Shown: piece after piece, positions 10,501 to 21,800 of the stretch
How positions within the stretch are numbered: the first letter of the stretch is position 1
Layout: every line of letters begins with the position of its first letter
Origin: Ephydatia muelleri
Lineage: Eukaryota > Porifera > Demospongiae > Spongillida > Spongillidae
NCBI GenBank assembly: GCA_013339895.1
Contig: JABACO010000004.1
Location: forward strand, 13,009,878-13,073,877
DNA: 64,000 bases
Direction of reading: 5' to 3'
Position numbers and translations under genes: made by a program
The notes under the pieces: generated by a model
What the model was told of the DNA's origin: nothing
The model's database searches: none
What the model saw: the letters and a program-made list of their open reading frames with translations, nothing else

Positions 10501-12393
10501 TTTCCTGGGGACACCACTCCTCCCCTCTTTCCTGGGGACACTCCTCCTCCCCTCTTTCCTGGGGACACTCCTCCTCCACTCTTTCCTGGGGACACCCCTC
10601 CTCCCCTCTTTCCTGGGGACACTCCTCCTCCCCTCTTTCCTGGGGTCACCACTCCTCCCCTCTTTCCTGGGGACACCCTCCTCCCCTCTTTCCTGGGGAC
10701 ACTCCTCCTCCCCTCTTTCCTGGGGACACTCCTCCTCCCCTCTTTCCTGGGGTCACCACTCCTCCCTACTTTCCTGGGGTCACCACTCCTCCCCTTTCCT
10801 GGGGTCATCCCTCCTCCCCTCTTTCCTGGGGACACCACTCCCCTCTTTCCTGAGGACACTCCTCCTCCCCTCTTTCCTTGGGACACTCCCTAGCCAATGT
10901 CTGTGGATGACCACTTCTCTTCTCCGGCTCAGGTGATGCTGGACAAGTCTCCTGTACAGCAGTTGGCTGGGCTAGCCGAACAGACAGTGTTCCTTCCCGA
11001 AAGTGTGGTCAGTTAACTATTTAGTCTCAGACATGTTATGTAATGTTGTGTCATTCTATGTATGTTGTGTCGGAATCACCATGTATACATGCACGCACAC
11101 ACTGTAGGTTGGGAGATTTTGCATTCAAATTTAGTACTTTCTCATAAAAGCAATAGAACAGAAATGAATCCACACTCTAATTATCTATTCATCGATATAC
11201 AGTTCATAGCACATTGGTTTTGTTTGATTGGACACTTTCTATTAGCTGAGCATGATATGGCAGAGCCTCTGACCCCAAGTGGTGCATTAACCCTTTTCTC
11301 TCCCTCCCAGAATGGCAAGGAGCGTGAGCTGGATTTGCTCATAGAGAACATGGGACGCATGAACTTTGATACTCTCTTCAACGAGCGAAAGGGTGAGGTA
11401 TTGCATGGGTTGTTCCAAACCATTGCATCACTGTCACCTTCACTCTGTAGGCATCCTCGGAAGTGTAATGGCTGACAAAACTGTTCTCAAAAATTGGCAG
11501 ATGTTTTCATTTGACTTCACACAAGCATTTCTGGAGACGTAAGTCACCACACTGACCCTCCTCTCCATCCCACACTGACCCTCCTCCCCATCCCGCTTTA
11601 CCTGCCACACACCCTGAACAACTCTCATCCCCTTATATGACCACACCTTCACATGACCACACCTACACCTTCACACATGACCACACCTACACCTTCACAC
11701 ATGACCACACCTACACCTTCACGTGACCACACCTACACCTCTACATGACCACATCTACACAGGCCTTCACATGACCACATCCATATCTACACATGTCCAC
11801 ACCCACAACTTCAAATGCTCTCACACCCTTACATGGCCACACCCTCCTGACCACACCCTCACATCCGACATCCTCCCGTTCATCCTATCTGCCTCTCCTC
11901 CTCCCCAGTGTGGACTCTGGGGCTCTATGGCTTAGGACCCCGCCCACCTCTGATCCCGGGCCGGCACTCTTCAAGGGGAACCTAGTAATCTCTGGTAAAC
12001 CCCAGGATACTTTTATGGACATGGAGGTAGGGTCATGTCACCAACTTGAGAGGCGTGGCATTATGTGGACGTGTCTTTTAGGGGTGGAGCAAAGGTGTGG
12101 TCTTCATCAATGGTGTGAATATTGGCCGCTACTGGTCTGTAGGTCCTCAAAGGACCTTGTATGTCCCCGCCCCCATCCTGAAGAATGGCATTAACAGGGT
12201 AAGGAGGAGGGAAGGGGAGGGGGAGGAGGAGAGAAGGGGGGAAGGAGGGAGGGAGGGTTGGTGGTATACATCATTCATGGTACCTCTGTCATTCTGACAG
12301 GTCATCATATTTGAGATGCTTCAATCGAAGAGATCTCAGACTGTTAGTTTTGTGGGTGCGGCTATTTTGGACAAGCCGACAGTATTTAGTTGA
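4676..12393 (+). CDS. beta-galactosidase-1-like protein (GH35), 16 exons
   Basis: A GH35 exo-beta-galactosidase of the GLB1L2/GLB1L3 type that removes terminal beta-galactose from glycoconjugates, about 645 residues against about 636-653 in vertebrates. Exons: 4676-4950, 5016-5180, 6226-6435, 6668-6823, 7009-7165, 7325-7399, 7732-7815, 8155-8202, 8781-8836, 8893-9030, 10933-11007, 11311-11392, 11451-11538, 11909-12026, 12082-12198, 12301-12393. An amino-terminal hydrophobic anchor ([16 protein letters not shown]) implies a secretory or type II membrane protein. Family landmarks are [33 protein letters not shown] (acid/base Glu), MEFWTGWFD (nucleophile Glu), MFHGGTNFGF and [10 protein letters not shown] near the end. 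All junctions are GT-AG and in phase except exon 3/4, which is one base out. Most introns are filled with tandem repeats. Confidence 0.95.
5317..5342. repeat. poly-C tract in intron 2
   Basis: An uninterrupted run of about 22 C followed by TTTTACC. Its length is probably uncertain in the assembly. Confidence 0.8.
5446..5611. mobile_element. 166-bp foldback MITE in intron 2
   Basis: Inverted arms of about 35 bp begin AAAGGCCGGCATACACGGGG and end with the complementary CCCCGTGTATGTCAGCCTTT. The inner arms also pair (CATGCAACTCAAATGAA with TTCATTCGAGTTGCATG). A short TA-type duplication flanks it. It is non-coding and non-autonomous; the superfamily is not assigned. Confidence 0.8.
6441..6528. 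repeat. (GT)n microsatellite in intron 3
   Basis: About 37 GT dinucleotides lie directly after the exon 3 donor, and a (CA)n run precedes exon 4. The two runs are complementary, so the intron could form a GT/CA hairpin in the transcript. Confidence 0.9.
7408..7610. repeat. (GT)n microsatellite in intron 6
   Basis: Interrupted GT dinucleotides occupy the intron immediately after the GTGAGC donor. CA-rich DNA (7640-7731) precedes the next acceptor. Confidence 0.9.
7864..8150. repeat. minisatellite in intron 7, about 13-bp unit
   Basis: About 21 copies of CATCACTTCCTGC and CATCACTTCCCAC variants fill the intron between the exon 7 donor and the exon 8 acceptor. The order of the two variants looks irregular. 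Confidence 0.95.
8234..8262. repeat. poly-G tract in intron 8
   Basis: A GGGGGGAGG and G-run stretch just downstream of the exon 8 donor. The run length is likely unstable. Confidence 0.8.
8396..8774. repeat. CTC/CCT low-complexity tract in intron 8
   Basis: About 380 bp of nearly pure C and T on the plus strand, dominated by CTCCTC and CCCTCTCCT. It ends at the acceptor of exon 9, making an extreme polypyrimidine tract. Open frames on both strands are composition artefacts. Confidence 0.95.
9043..9335. repeat. minisatellite in intron 10, about 23-bp unit
   Basis: About 12 copies of CCCATCCTACCACCCCCTCT followed by TCC, with small indels, begin right after the exon 10 donor. Confidence 0.92.
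9346..10895. repeat. minisatellite in intron 10, 25-bp unit
   Basis: About 60 copies of a 25-bp unit, CTCCTCCCCTCTTTCCTGGG followed by GACAC or TCACC. The two endings (GGGACAC and GGGTCAC) alternate irregularly. The array spans most of a 1.9-kb intron. Because 25 is not a multiple of three, very long frames open on both strands without being genes. Confidence 0.97.
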
Positions 12394-12516
12394 CAATGAG
12401 TATGTTTCACTGCACACACGCCATGCTTGGCAAAGATGTCATATCAACCTCCATTAATGTTGCTTTGACTATGCACTGGACACCTCCCACCTTTCCCTAG
12501 CACACAATGTGTGGAA
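12394..12516 (+). other. 3' flank of GLB1L-like gene
   Basis: Follows the TGA stop. No canonical AATAAA lies immediately downstream; ATTAAA-like words occur near 12745 and 12880. Confidence 0.4.
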
Positions 12517-12730
12517 TGAGGGTGTGTGAAGTGTGGGGTGTGTGGAGTGAGGGTGTGTGAAGTGTGGAGTGTGGGTGGTGTGGAGTGTAGGTGTGTGTGT
12601 GGAGTGAGGGTGTGTGGAGTGAGGGTGTGTGGAGTGAGGGTGTGTGGAGTGAGGGTGTGTGGAGTGAGGGTGTGTGGAGTGAGGGTGTGTGGAGTGAGGG
12701 TGTGTGGAATGAGGGTGGAGTGTGGAGGTG
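12517..12730. repeat. minisatellite, 16-bp unit (GTGTGTGGAGTGAGG)
   Basis: About 13 copies of GGGTGTGTGGAGTGA lie between the convergent GLB1L-like and boule-like genes. The outer copies are degenerate. Confidence 0.9.
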
Positions 12731-13083
12731 GAGGGATTGTATGGTGATAATTAAAATGAAAACTTTCTGGCACGCTCATTCACACACACATGCACACCAC
12801 ATTATGTGGTACTAGTTACATGTAAATGTACAAAACCAATTCATTTACATGTACTTGGTTGAACATGACAAGTTGTCTTGCATTAAAAATATATTCATAA
12901 ATAGTGTCTCAGTTAACCTGTGTCCTGGTTAATGAGGTGAGGTTATAACCCTTTCTCTATGAAGGGACCATGTGACGTGCGCATGCTCGTCACGATGAAC
13001 ACTGCTGTAAGGGGCGTGGTCTAGGGGGCGGAGAGCATTGTAAGGGGCGTGGTCCAGGGAGCGGAGAGCATTGGGAGACGTGG
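12731..13083. other. intergenic DNA, 3' side of the boule-like gene
   Basis: Contains palindromic TTACATGTAAATGTAC words near 12820-12860 and, at 13010-13070, two copies of a GGGGCGTGGTC unit. ATTAAAAATA near 12880 is a weak poly(A) candidate for the plus-strand gene. No gene is seen. Confidence 0.5.
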
Positions 13084-15052
<1,969 letters not shown>

Positions 15053-15194
15053 CGCCTTGGTGGCCTGTAGACTCTGTAGACTTGGAATGCGAATCTGTAT
15101 TATCAATTTATTCAAATTCCCGTTCAATCTAACGGAGACACCAATTAATTCTTAATTTATTGTCACTTGATTCATGGAAGTGTGAAAAGAACAA

Positions 15195-15488
15195 TCACGC
15201 AGCCAACGAAAATGGTCCAAAGAAATCCTTCGCAAACTGGTACACGTTGTCTGGTTTTTGGATGAGTAGCGACTGAAGAAAATCGCCCAACAGCGCCTTC
15301 AAGCCAGGGTTTGCCCGCAAGTAGGCTTTGTGATCTTCTGCCAACTCCTCCTATGCATGCCAGAAATAGAAGGTCGCGAGAGGGGTGTAGTGGATGCATA
15401 CCTTTCTGTCCAAGTACTTTGAAACCATCTCTATATCTTCTTCCCACGGCAAGTAGCTCGCCAGCTTCGACACGTCCTGGTCCGCCAT
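15195..15488 (-). CDS. 80-residue RIIa/DPY30-fold docking protein, RIIAD1-like
   Basis: RIIa-type dimerisation/docking domains form four-helix bundles that bind A-kinase anchor helices, often in cilia and sperm tails. Two exons on the minus strand (15488-15402 and 15350-15195) join in phase 0 through a 51-bp intron (GTATGC to AG). The protein starts MADQDVSKL. Residues about 35-75 hold the docking signature: an AYLRANPGL segment, a hydrophobic helix (LLGDFLQSLLIQ), then KPDNVYQFAKDFF, which closely follows the RPDNILEFAADYF of vertebrate RIIAD1. Length fits RIIAD1 (about 92 residues). CATIP-like proteins carry a similar domain and are the main alternative. It is transcribed divergently from the secreted-protein gene next door. 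Confidence 0.8.
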
Positions 15489-15558
15489 TTTGTATTTGTT
15501 TATCTTACCAGAGTTGCTTAGCAGGCAGCGATTGCGTAATGACCGCGTGATACTAAAA
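15489..15558. promoter_or_regulatory. bidirectional promoter, second head-to-head pair
   Basis: Seventy bases separate the ATG of the RIIa-domain gene (minus) from the ATG of the secreted-protein gene (plus). No TATA box is seen. Confidence 0.65.
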
Positions 15559-16271
15559 ATGGCTAACGTTGCTCTGGGACTGCTGGTTGTGGCTGCAGCT
15601 GCGGCGGTCATGCTGGAAGCGTACCCGCTGCATGCCTCTTGCAAGCTAACGTGGTAAGGGCTTGGGATGTCTCGCCACGATGTGCGTGCGTTGCAGCTAG
15701 CTGTACATGTCGCTTGTGCTATTATAATGCACTCGCCATACAGGGAGTTCTCCATCGACTGCAGCACCGTATACGACATGCTGCTCAAACAGATTAGCGT
15801 TTATAACAATACGGACTGTGGAACGACGGAGAAATGCGGTTATGCTGTAAGTGTGGCTATAGCTAGTTTATTGACTGGCTGGGCGGTTTGTTATAAATTT
15901 GAATCCTCTCCGTTCTTAGCTGTTGGCGGCTACTGGGAGCGAGATAGATGCAACGCACACCACTCCAGTCCACCACTACGTGGACACGCTCAGCATGGTG
16001 TTCGCTAGCAGTGCCGGGGGAGGCTGTACGGTCAACGTAAGAAAGTTTGGTCACGTGCTTGGGCTGAGGTCATTTGACGCCTTAATTCTTATCGCAGGGA
16101 AAGTCATCCTCTAATATTTGGTACGCCGTGTTGGACGACGGTACAAATTACTGCAACCTCCATAACCTTTTGACGGGGGCTGGCCTCAACTCAAGCAGCT
16201 ATGGCTTCGTTGAGACGACGAGTGATTCGATCTGTACCCAATATTCTAGCGCTAACTGTAGCGTCTACTAG
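15559..16271 (+). CDS. secreted cysteine-containing protein, unknown function (4 exons)
   Basis: Exons 15559-15653, 15744-15846, 15920-16036 and 16098-16271 join with consistent phases into 162 residues. Residues 1-22 form a clear signal peptide (ALGLLVVAAAAAVML). The mature chain has about nine cysteines (HASC, IDCS, TDCG, EKCG, GGCTV, NYCNL, SICTQ, ANCSV). Recognisable blocks are HTTPVHHYVDTLSMVF, WYAVLDDGTNYCNLHNL and TTSDSICTQYSSANC. I have a memory of similar uncharacterised secreted proteins in other aquatic animals, but no named domain. The even cysteine spacing suggests a disulphide-bonded extracellular module. All introns are 61-90 bp, a sign of a compact host gene. Confidence 0.85.
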
Positions 16272-17206
16272 GTCTGTAGCTCCAACCCTTTCCTTAGCCC
16301 CTCCCCCCTCACTGTGGTGCTGCCGTTCTGTGTAGTTGGTCACTTGTCAATGATGAAATAATTACTGTTGCAACTCAATTAGACATGTTCTAATTAACCA
16401 AATGGGGTTAAATGGTCATTTTTTGTTTAAGTACTGAAGTCTAATTGCTTCTAATCAGTTGGCTGGGGGCCAGGAACCTGCACCAAGTACAGTTCTCCAC
16501 TAGATGTCTTCTCATTGTGTCTGCCTGACCTGCACACCATACTGATATTGTCCCTTGGTTTGTGTGTAGGCAAATGAGATGACACACATTTTCGTTAGTT
16601 CAGCTATTTGTTGCAGACTGGCTTGCATGCACACTGCCTTCTCTGTGGGATGGACCTTTGCATGCTGCCCATGGTCTCAAATGTACGGAGCAAAGACCAT
16701 CAGACATGCGAGCGTGAAGACAGGAGTTTTTTGGTGTGGAGTGCTACATGCCACAGTGTATTTCTGAAGTAGGGGGCACATACTGAGTGCAAAAAGGATG
16801 TCGGACACCCTTTTGTGTCAGGTTGCTGGAGGGATGTACAGAGGATAGACTAACTCTAGACCGTCTATGCTGGTCCGATTCTCAGTCCATGCAGATGTTA
16901 AAGCCAGCATCACATCCAGTTGCAGTGGTTCCTTGCTGAGTTGGACAGTAGTTGGAATTAGGGTCATGATAGGTTAAGTAAACCCATTTGCTTTTCTATT
17001 GCCAAAGCCTCTCCACTAATAGCACGCAAGGGCAGAGGGGCAATGAGTTCTTTGGAGTACTCAAACATCTGCTAAGGCCAACTACCCAGACAATCAAAAA
17101 GGCCACGTGAAGATTACAAATAAGAGCATGATTTCGACGAAGCAGTACTAGTTTAGATGATAAAATATAGCCTTTAATAAGTTATGCGCACAGAAAGAAG
17201 CCAGCA
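16272..17206. other. intergenic DNA without recognisable gene
   Basis: No supported gene. The 20-bp word AAGCCAGCATCACATCCAGT at about 16901-16920 recurs, split, at the two edges of the large transposon starting at 17213. Confidence 0.5.
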
Positions 17207-17212
17207 TCACAT

Positions 17213-17727
17213 TACGGTGGCCCGGTAGGTCGCCACTTGAGCGTAAAGCAATTTTTTAATTAAGCGCAGAGCGCAAAGCAATTTTTTTATTAAGCGCAGA
17301 GCGCAAAGCTCTGAGCGCAAAGCGCAGAGCGCAACGCGCAGAGCGCAGAGCGCAACGCGCAGAGCGCAAAGCTCTGAGCGCAAGACGCACTATGGGATGG
17401 CATAGGATTTCGTTACGTCACTGTTCATTCACGTGATCTACTTGCCCCATAACTTAACTGTTTTCGTTGTTGTAGCTAGTTAAATATCCTGCTTCTCCGC
17501 TTGCTATAATACTTCAATTCATCCACAGAACTTGAGAAACGGGTAAAGGGAAAGTACGCTATTTAGCTCTTGTATGCTTCGTTACACTATATAATCGCCG
17601 CAGGGCTCATAATCAAGTACTGGAGGCAGCATAAAAGCATTGTCCTTATACTTGCCTATTTACGCCTCGTACACCGGGTGGTTGTTAGGTTAGTTTGTGT
17701 GCGGTATAGCCATGCGTGCGTGCATAA
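17213..17727 (+). repeat. left terminal inverted repeat of the 9.26-kb transposon
   Basis: Pairs with 25694-26475. The outer 60 bp is followed by a short GCGCAGAGC-rich array, then a unique part (ATCCTGCTTCTCCGCTTGC and GGCTCATAATCAAGTACTGG) shared with the right copy. Homology stops near GTGCGTGCAT. Confidence 0.88.
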
Positions 17728-17935
17728 TTCTTGCAAAGCATTGTAACGCTGAGCCCCACCTTCGCATCCATTGAGAGGGTGGGCTCAGCGGCGAGACTAG
17801 TACTTTGTTTACACGTACATGAAAGCTGTGGCCAAAAAATAACAATTTCTATATATATGCATCTTCATCAATATGTTGGACTAACTTAATCACATACTAG
17901 TTTTTGCCATGCTCTTTATTATTTAGGGAGTAAAC

Positions 17936-18145
17936 ATGATTTAATATTGTCACGAAGAGACCTTAAACCCCATCCCTGCTTAGATAACATGATACAATGT
18001 TGTCATGAAGAGGCCTTAAACCCCATCCCTGCTTAGATAACATGATACAATGTTGTCACGAAGAGGCCTTAAACCCCATCCCTGCTTAGATAACATGATA
18101 CAATGTTGTCATGAAGAGGCCTTAAACCCCATCCCTGCTTAGATA
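17936..18145. repeat. tandem repeat, about 54-bp unit, four copies
   Basis: Unit contains ACATGATACAATGTTGTCAT followed by GAAGAGGCCTTAAACCCC. The copies are almost identical, so the expansion is recent. It lies inside the left end of the 9.26-kb transposon. Confidence 0.92.
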
Positions 18146-18604
18146 GGGTATGGGTAAGCATATAGCATGGGGCTTTGTGTAAGGTTTGTAGGTCAAGACT
18201 GCCTCTCTGTCCCAATTCTCACCACTAAAACAACCCATTATAATAATATATATATATCCCCAATCTACATTGTCCCTTTGTCTGGTTCCTTGTCTGCTTC
18301 CAGCCGTACTCTGCACTGTATTCATTTTCTAAACACAGGTTACAGATGTTGGTAAGCTACAAAACCAGCTAGCTATAGCTACCATCCATATGTCCAAAGG
18401 TGTAGGGGCAAGAACTGTAATAATTTAATGTAACAATAAATCACCAACAATCTGGGGTGTGCATGTCATTTGCTGAAAGAAGCTGACATAAGACAGCTTT
18501 CAGATCCAACATAAGGTTTATAGTTTGTTCATTGTCTAAAAAAGCTTGAGTGAACTTTCATTGATGGAGTACAGAACGTTTGCAAGGATATTGTCTATGA
18601 GCAT

Positions 18605-18690
18605 CACCTGCTTTTCATTTCTTGCAAACATCAACTGCTCTTCATTTCTTGCAAACATCAACTGCTCTTCATTTCTTGCAAACACATGTT
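18605..18690. repeat. tandem repeat, about 28-bp unit, three copies
   Basis: CTTCATTTCTTGCAAACATC is repeated three times with ACTGCT or CTGCTT spacers. Confidence 0.85.
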
Positions 18691-18805
18691 GCATTGCTTA
18701 TAATTACTTGACAATAATCCTACCATTATCACTTGTGCAAACTTTGTGTATCATGAACATAATCCCAGTATAAACACTTGCGTATTATGTATTGCAACAT
18801 AAATT

Positions 18806-21800
18806 CTAATCCATACTGGATAATACATACAATAAATAACAATAAATAACTTCACAATTCCCAGCTGTGACTTCATTTTGGTGCATGTCTAGGCGTGAAA
18901 GAAGGTTATCAGCTGCAGCCAGTAGCTTGAATTCATGAGTGTAGAATGTGGGTGGCTGATTGACATAGTTGACCAAGCAGTATGCCAGAATACCAGGATC
19001 CACTGTTTGCCTGTAGTCACCACCTATCATATAACAGGGATAAACTTAACCATATCAGTTTAAAGAAAACTCCCTAGCTGTACCTATGTGTCCAACAAGA
19101 TGATATACATCATTTGGCACATAACAGGGACATGCTGAAAACCTATTCCAACGAATCCTATGGCAATTCCACCTCTTCTTAAACTCTTTCAACTCCTCAG
19201 CCAATATAGGCAGAAATACATATGCAGCTAAATGGCTAGAGATGGCAAAGTACAAGTAGTATAAGGAAGGAGATAGAAATAGGCAATATACCGATGCATA
19301 ATATTTGCAGTGTCAAACAAGCCCTTCTCGTCCAAGTTCTGTGCATAAGATATGAATATAGCATGCAGACACCTACATGTATGTAATTGCTAACCTTAAA
19401 AAGTTGTATCCACCATTCAGTTTTAAAATTTCTTAATCTTGACCACCAACTTTCAATTCGCTTATAATAAACATCATGCTCAATCAATATATGACCACTT
19501 AGAGACACAACAAACTTACAGTACTCCTTATGGAGCTTCCAAACACAAAACTGTTGGGTCCTGCATAACGATCCCTGTGTGGATGTCGGAACATCATTTG
19601 ACAAGTTGCAATGGAGGTATTCTCTGTTCCGTAGTCACTTCTTAAAAAACGAGGTTTTATGTAAATACACGCGCATTGCGTCGTTCGTTCACGCACGCGC
19701 ATTGCGTCGTTCGTTCACGCACGCGCAGCGCCGGAGAATTCTTTCGATCCGAGTATAAAAGGAGCTTGCCAGGCAAGGGAATTCCCCTATGTATCACGTG
19801 ATTTACATCTTGGCTAGCTCGCTCGCAGAACTATACGCGTGTGAAGTATCCAATCAGAGTAGAAAAATGCACGAAAGACAAATAACGAGGACCCTGGAGT
19901 CACCCAAGATTTTGCAACCACGCGAACGGAAAGTGCTAGTGGAGCTTCATGCACGAAACGCCATCTAAACATGAGAATGTACCCCCCCCCCCCCTCCCCC
20001 CCCCAAAAAAAAAAAAAAATAGCCCCCAGAAGCTTCTTTTTGTCAAGTATGAGTATGCATACCTTTTAGGAAAAAATAAATAAATAATATAAATATATAC
20101 GGCACGTGACCTTTGACGAAGAACTAGCGTGTACGTGTACATGCAATCATGGAAAATACGCCAAATGCAATTCAGGTAAATAACGACTATGATCAACATA
20201 TGAAAAGTTTGTATTCTTCAAGGTTGAGATTACAAGTAGTATTGGGTATGTGCCCAATGACTTCTTAGAACAACTAAACACCTTAGTGCAGTCACATAAC
20301 TCTAACGGAATGTGCATCTCTGTTGTGTGCAATCAAGTTGAAGTGTCATTTGGAGGGCAATCTGAGGAATCACACATACAAGGTATCAGTTAGCACCTCA
20401 TACACCTACATGTTTATAATGAATACATTGTAGAACATACCACAACCACAGTATATGGCGGAGACCATCCGACAATGAATGGCGGACCTCAAAGTCCAAC
20501 CTGTCCACATTGTTTATGTGGGCCATGCATTGTGTCACGGCCACCTGCTTTCCTTGTAGGGAAGGCAAGACCATCCCTCACAAACAGAACGAAAAGATTC
20601 CGATTGTATAGGCAGCTCCTGAGTCATGTAGGCTTTTGGCATCACCCAACGTACCTCAGGAGGAAACAGGCCAGAACAGTTGTACATGATGAGAGAGAAA
20701 TCATGCCACAATGTATACAAGATGTAAGAAAAAAAGAACACAAAATTACTTTAATGATGTACATATATCACAGGAAATACGAAGATTATTTCCAAACCCT
20801 GAAGGAGTGCCGTATACAGGGTACAGATCTGCCTTTGAAGCCTAAATTATAATCAAAACACACATGGTACTCTCCTTACACATGTGTACTCATATACATA
20901 CACATGTGTACGCACACACACATTTTAACACATTACTACCTACACACATGTTTAATCATATAAATGTACTTACACATGTGTAAGCACACATGGTACACTA
21001 TATACACATCTGTACTCAGATACTGACATATGTGTATGCAATCACACACATGTATCTTACACACTGTACTCATACTTACACATGTGGGCACACACACATA
21101 TCTACACACATGAAACACTACGTACACATGTGTCATGTGTACACATGCAAATATACGTAAACATGTGTACGCACAACATACATGTACACATAATATACAT
21201 GTACAAATTGAACCACACTGTTTCTATGTATTAGCAAGATTGGCATATGTAGTGTCTTTAGTAGTAGTAGTAGTTCTGAAAAGAACTGTTTATTAATTTA
21301 ACCAAGTTATGTTTCATAAGTAACCTATATACCACATTTCACAAGTAATCAGAGTGCAAAAAGCAAAAATTCAGAGCTTACATGAAAAGACAATCAATCA
21401 CCAAGCACATTCTAAATGTGTACCAGTAATATGGTAGATGCATGGACCATCAGTACACAAACCACAGACAAGAAAAAAGGTATAGTACAAAGCAAAGACT
21501 CTGAACAGATGTACTGTTACATGCTGAGACTAGCTAAGCCATGGTGCTGCTACTTGCAAGACCAAGTACATATCTTATCAACAGGTACATCAGTCACATG
21601 AAAGATGTAGATTAGATTCATATGGGACACTGGTCTCCCCAACTTATGAATATATACTAAACATCAACCTAAAGATATGACAAGGTTGTTGTCCCACAGA
21701 AGTGTTTCTGAATCCAAACTACCTTGTGGGAAGTGCATTATCCTGTTTCAGCTTGACAGTTCAGGTCCAAGGCATTGGGAGATAAAGGAGTTTTTGTACG

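Noticed and set aside
9035-10936. A 633-residue open frame and long frames on both strands
   Set aside because: They are produced by a 25-bp tandem unit inside an intron of the GLB1L-like gene. The translation is a pure repeat in every frame.
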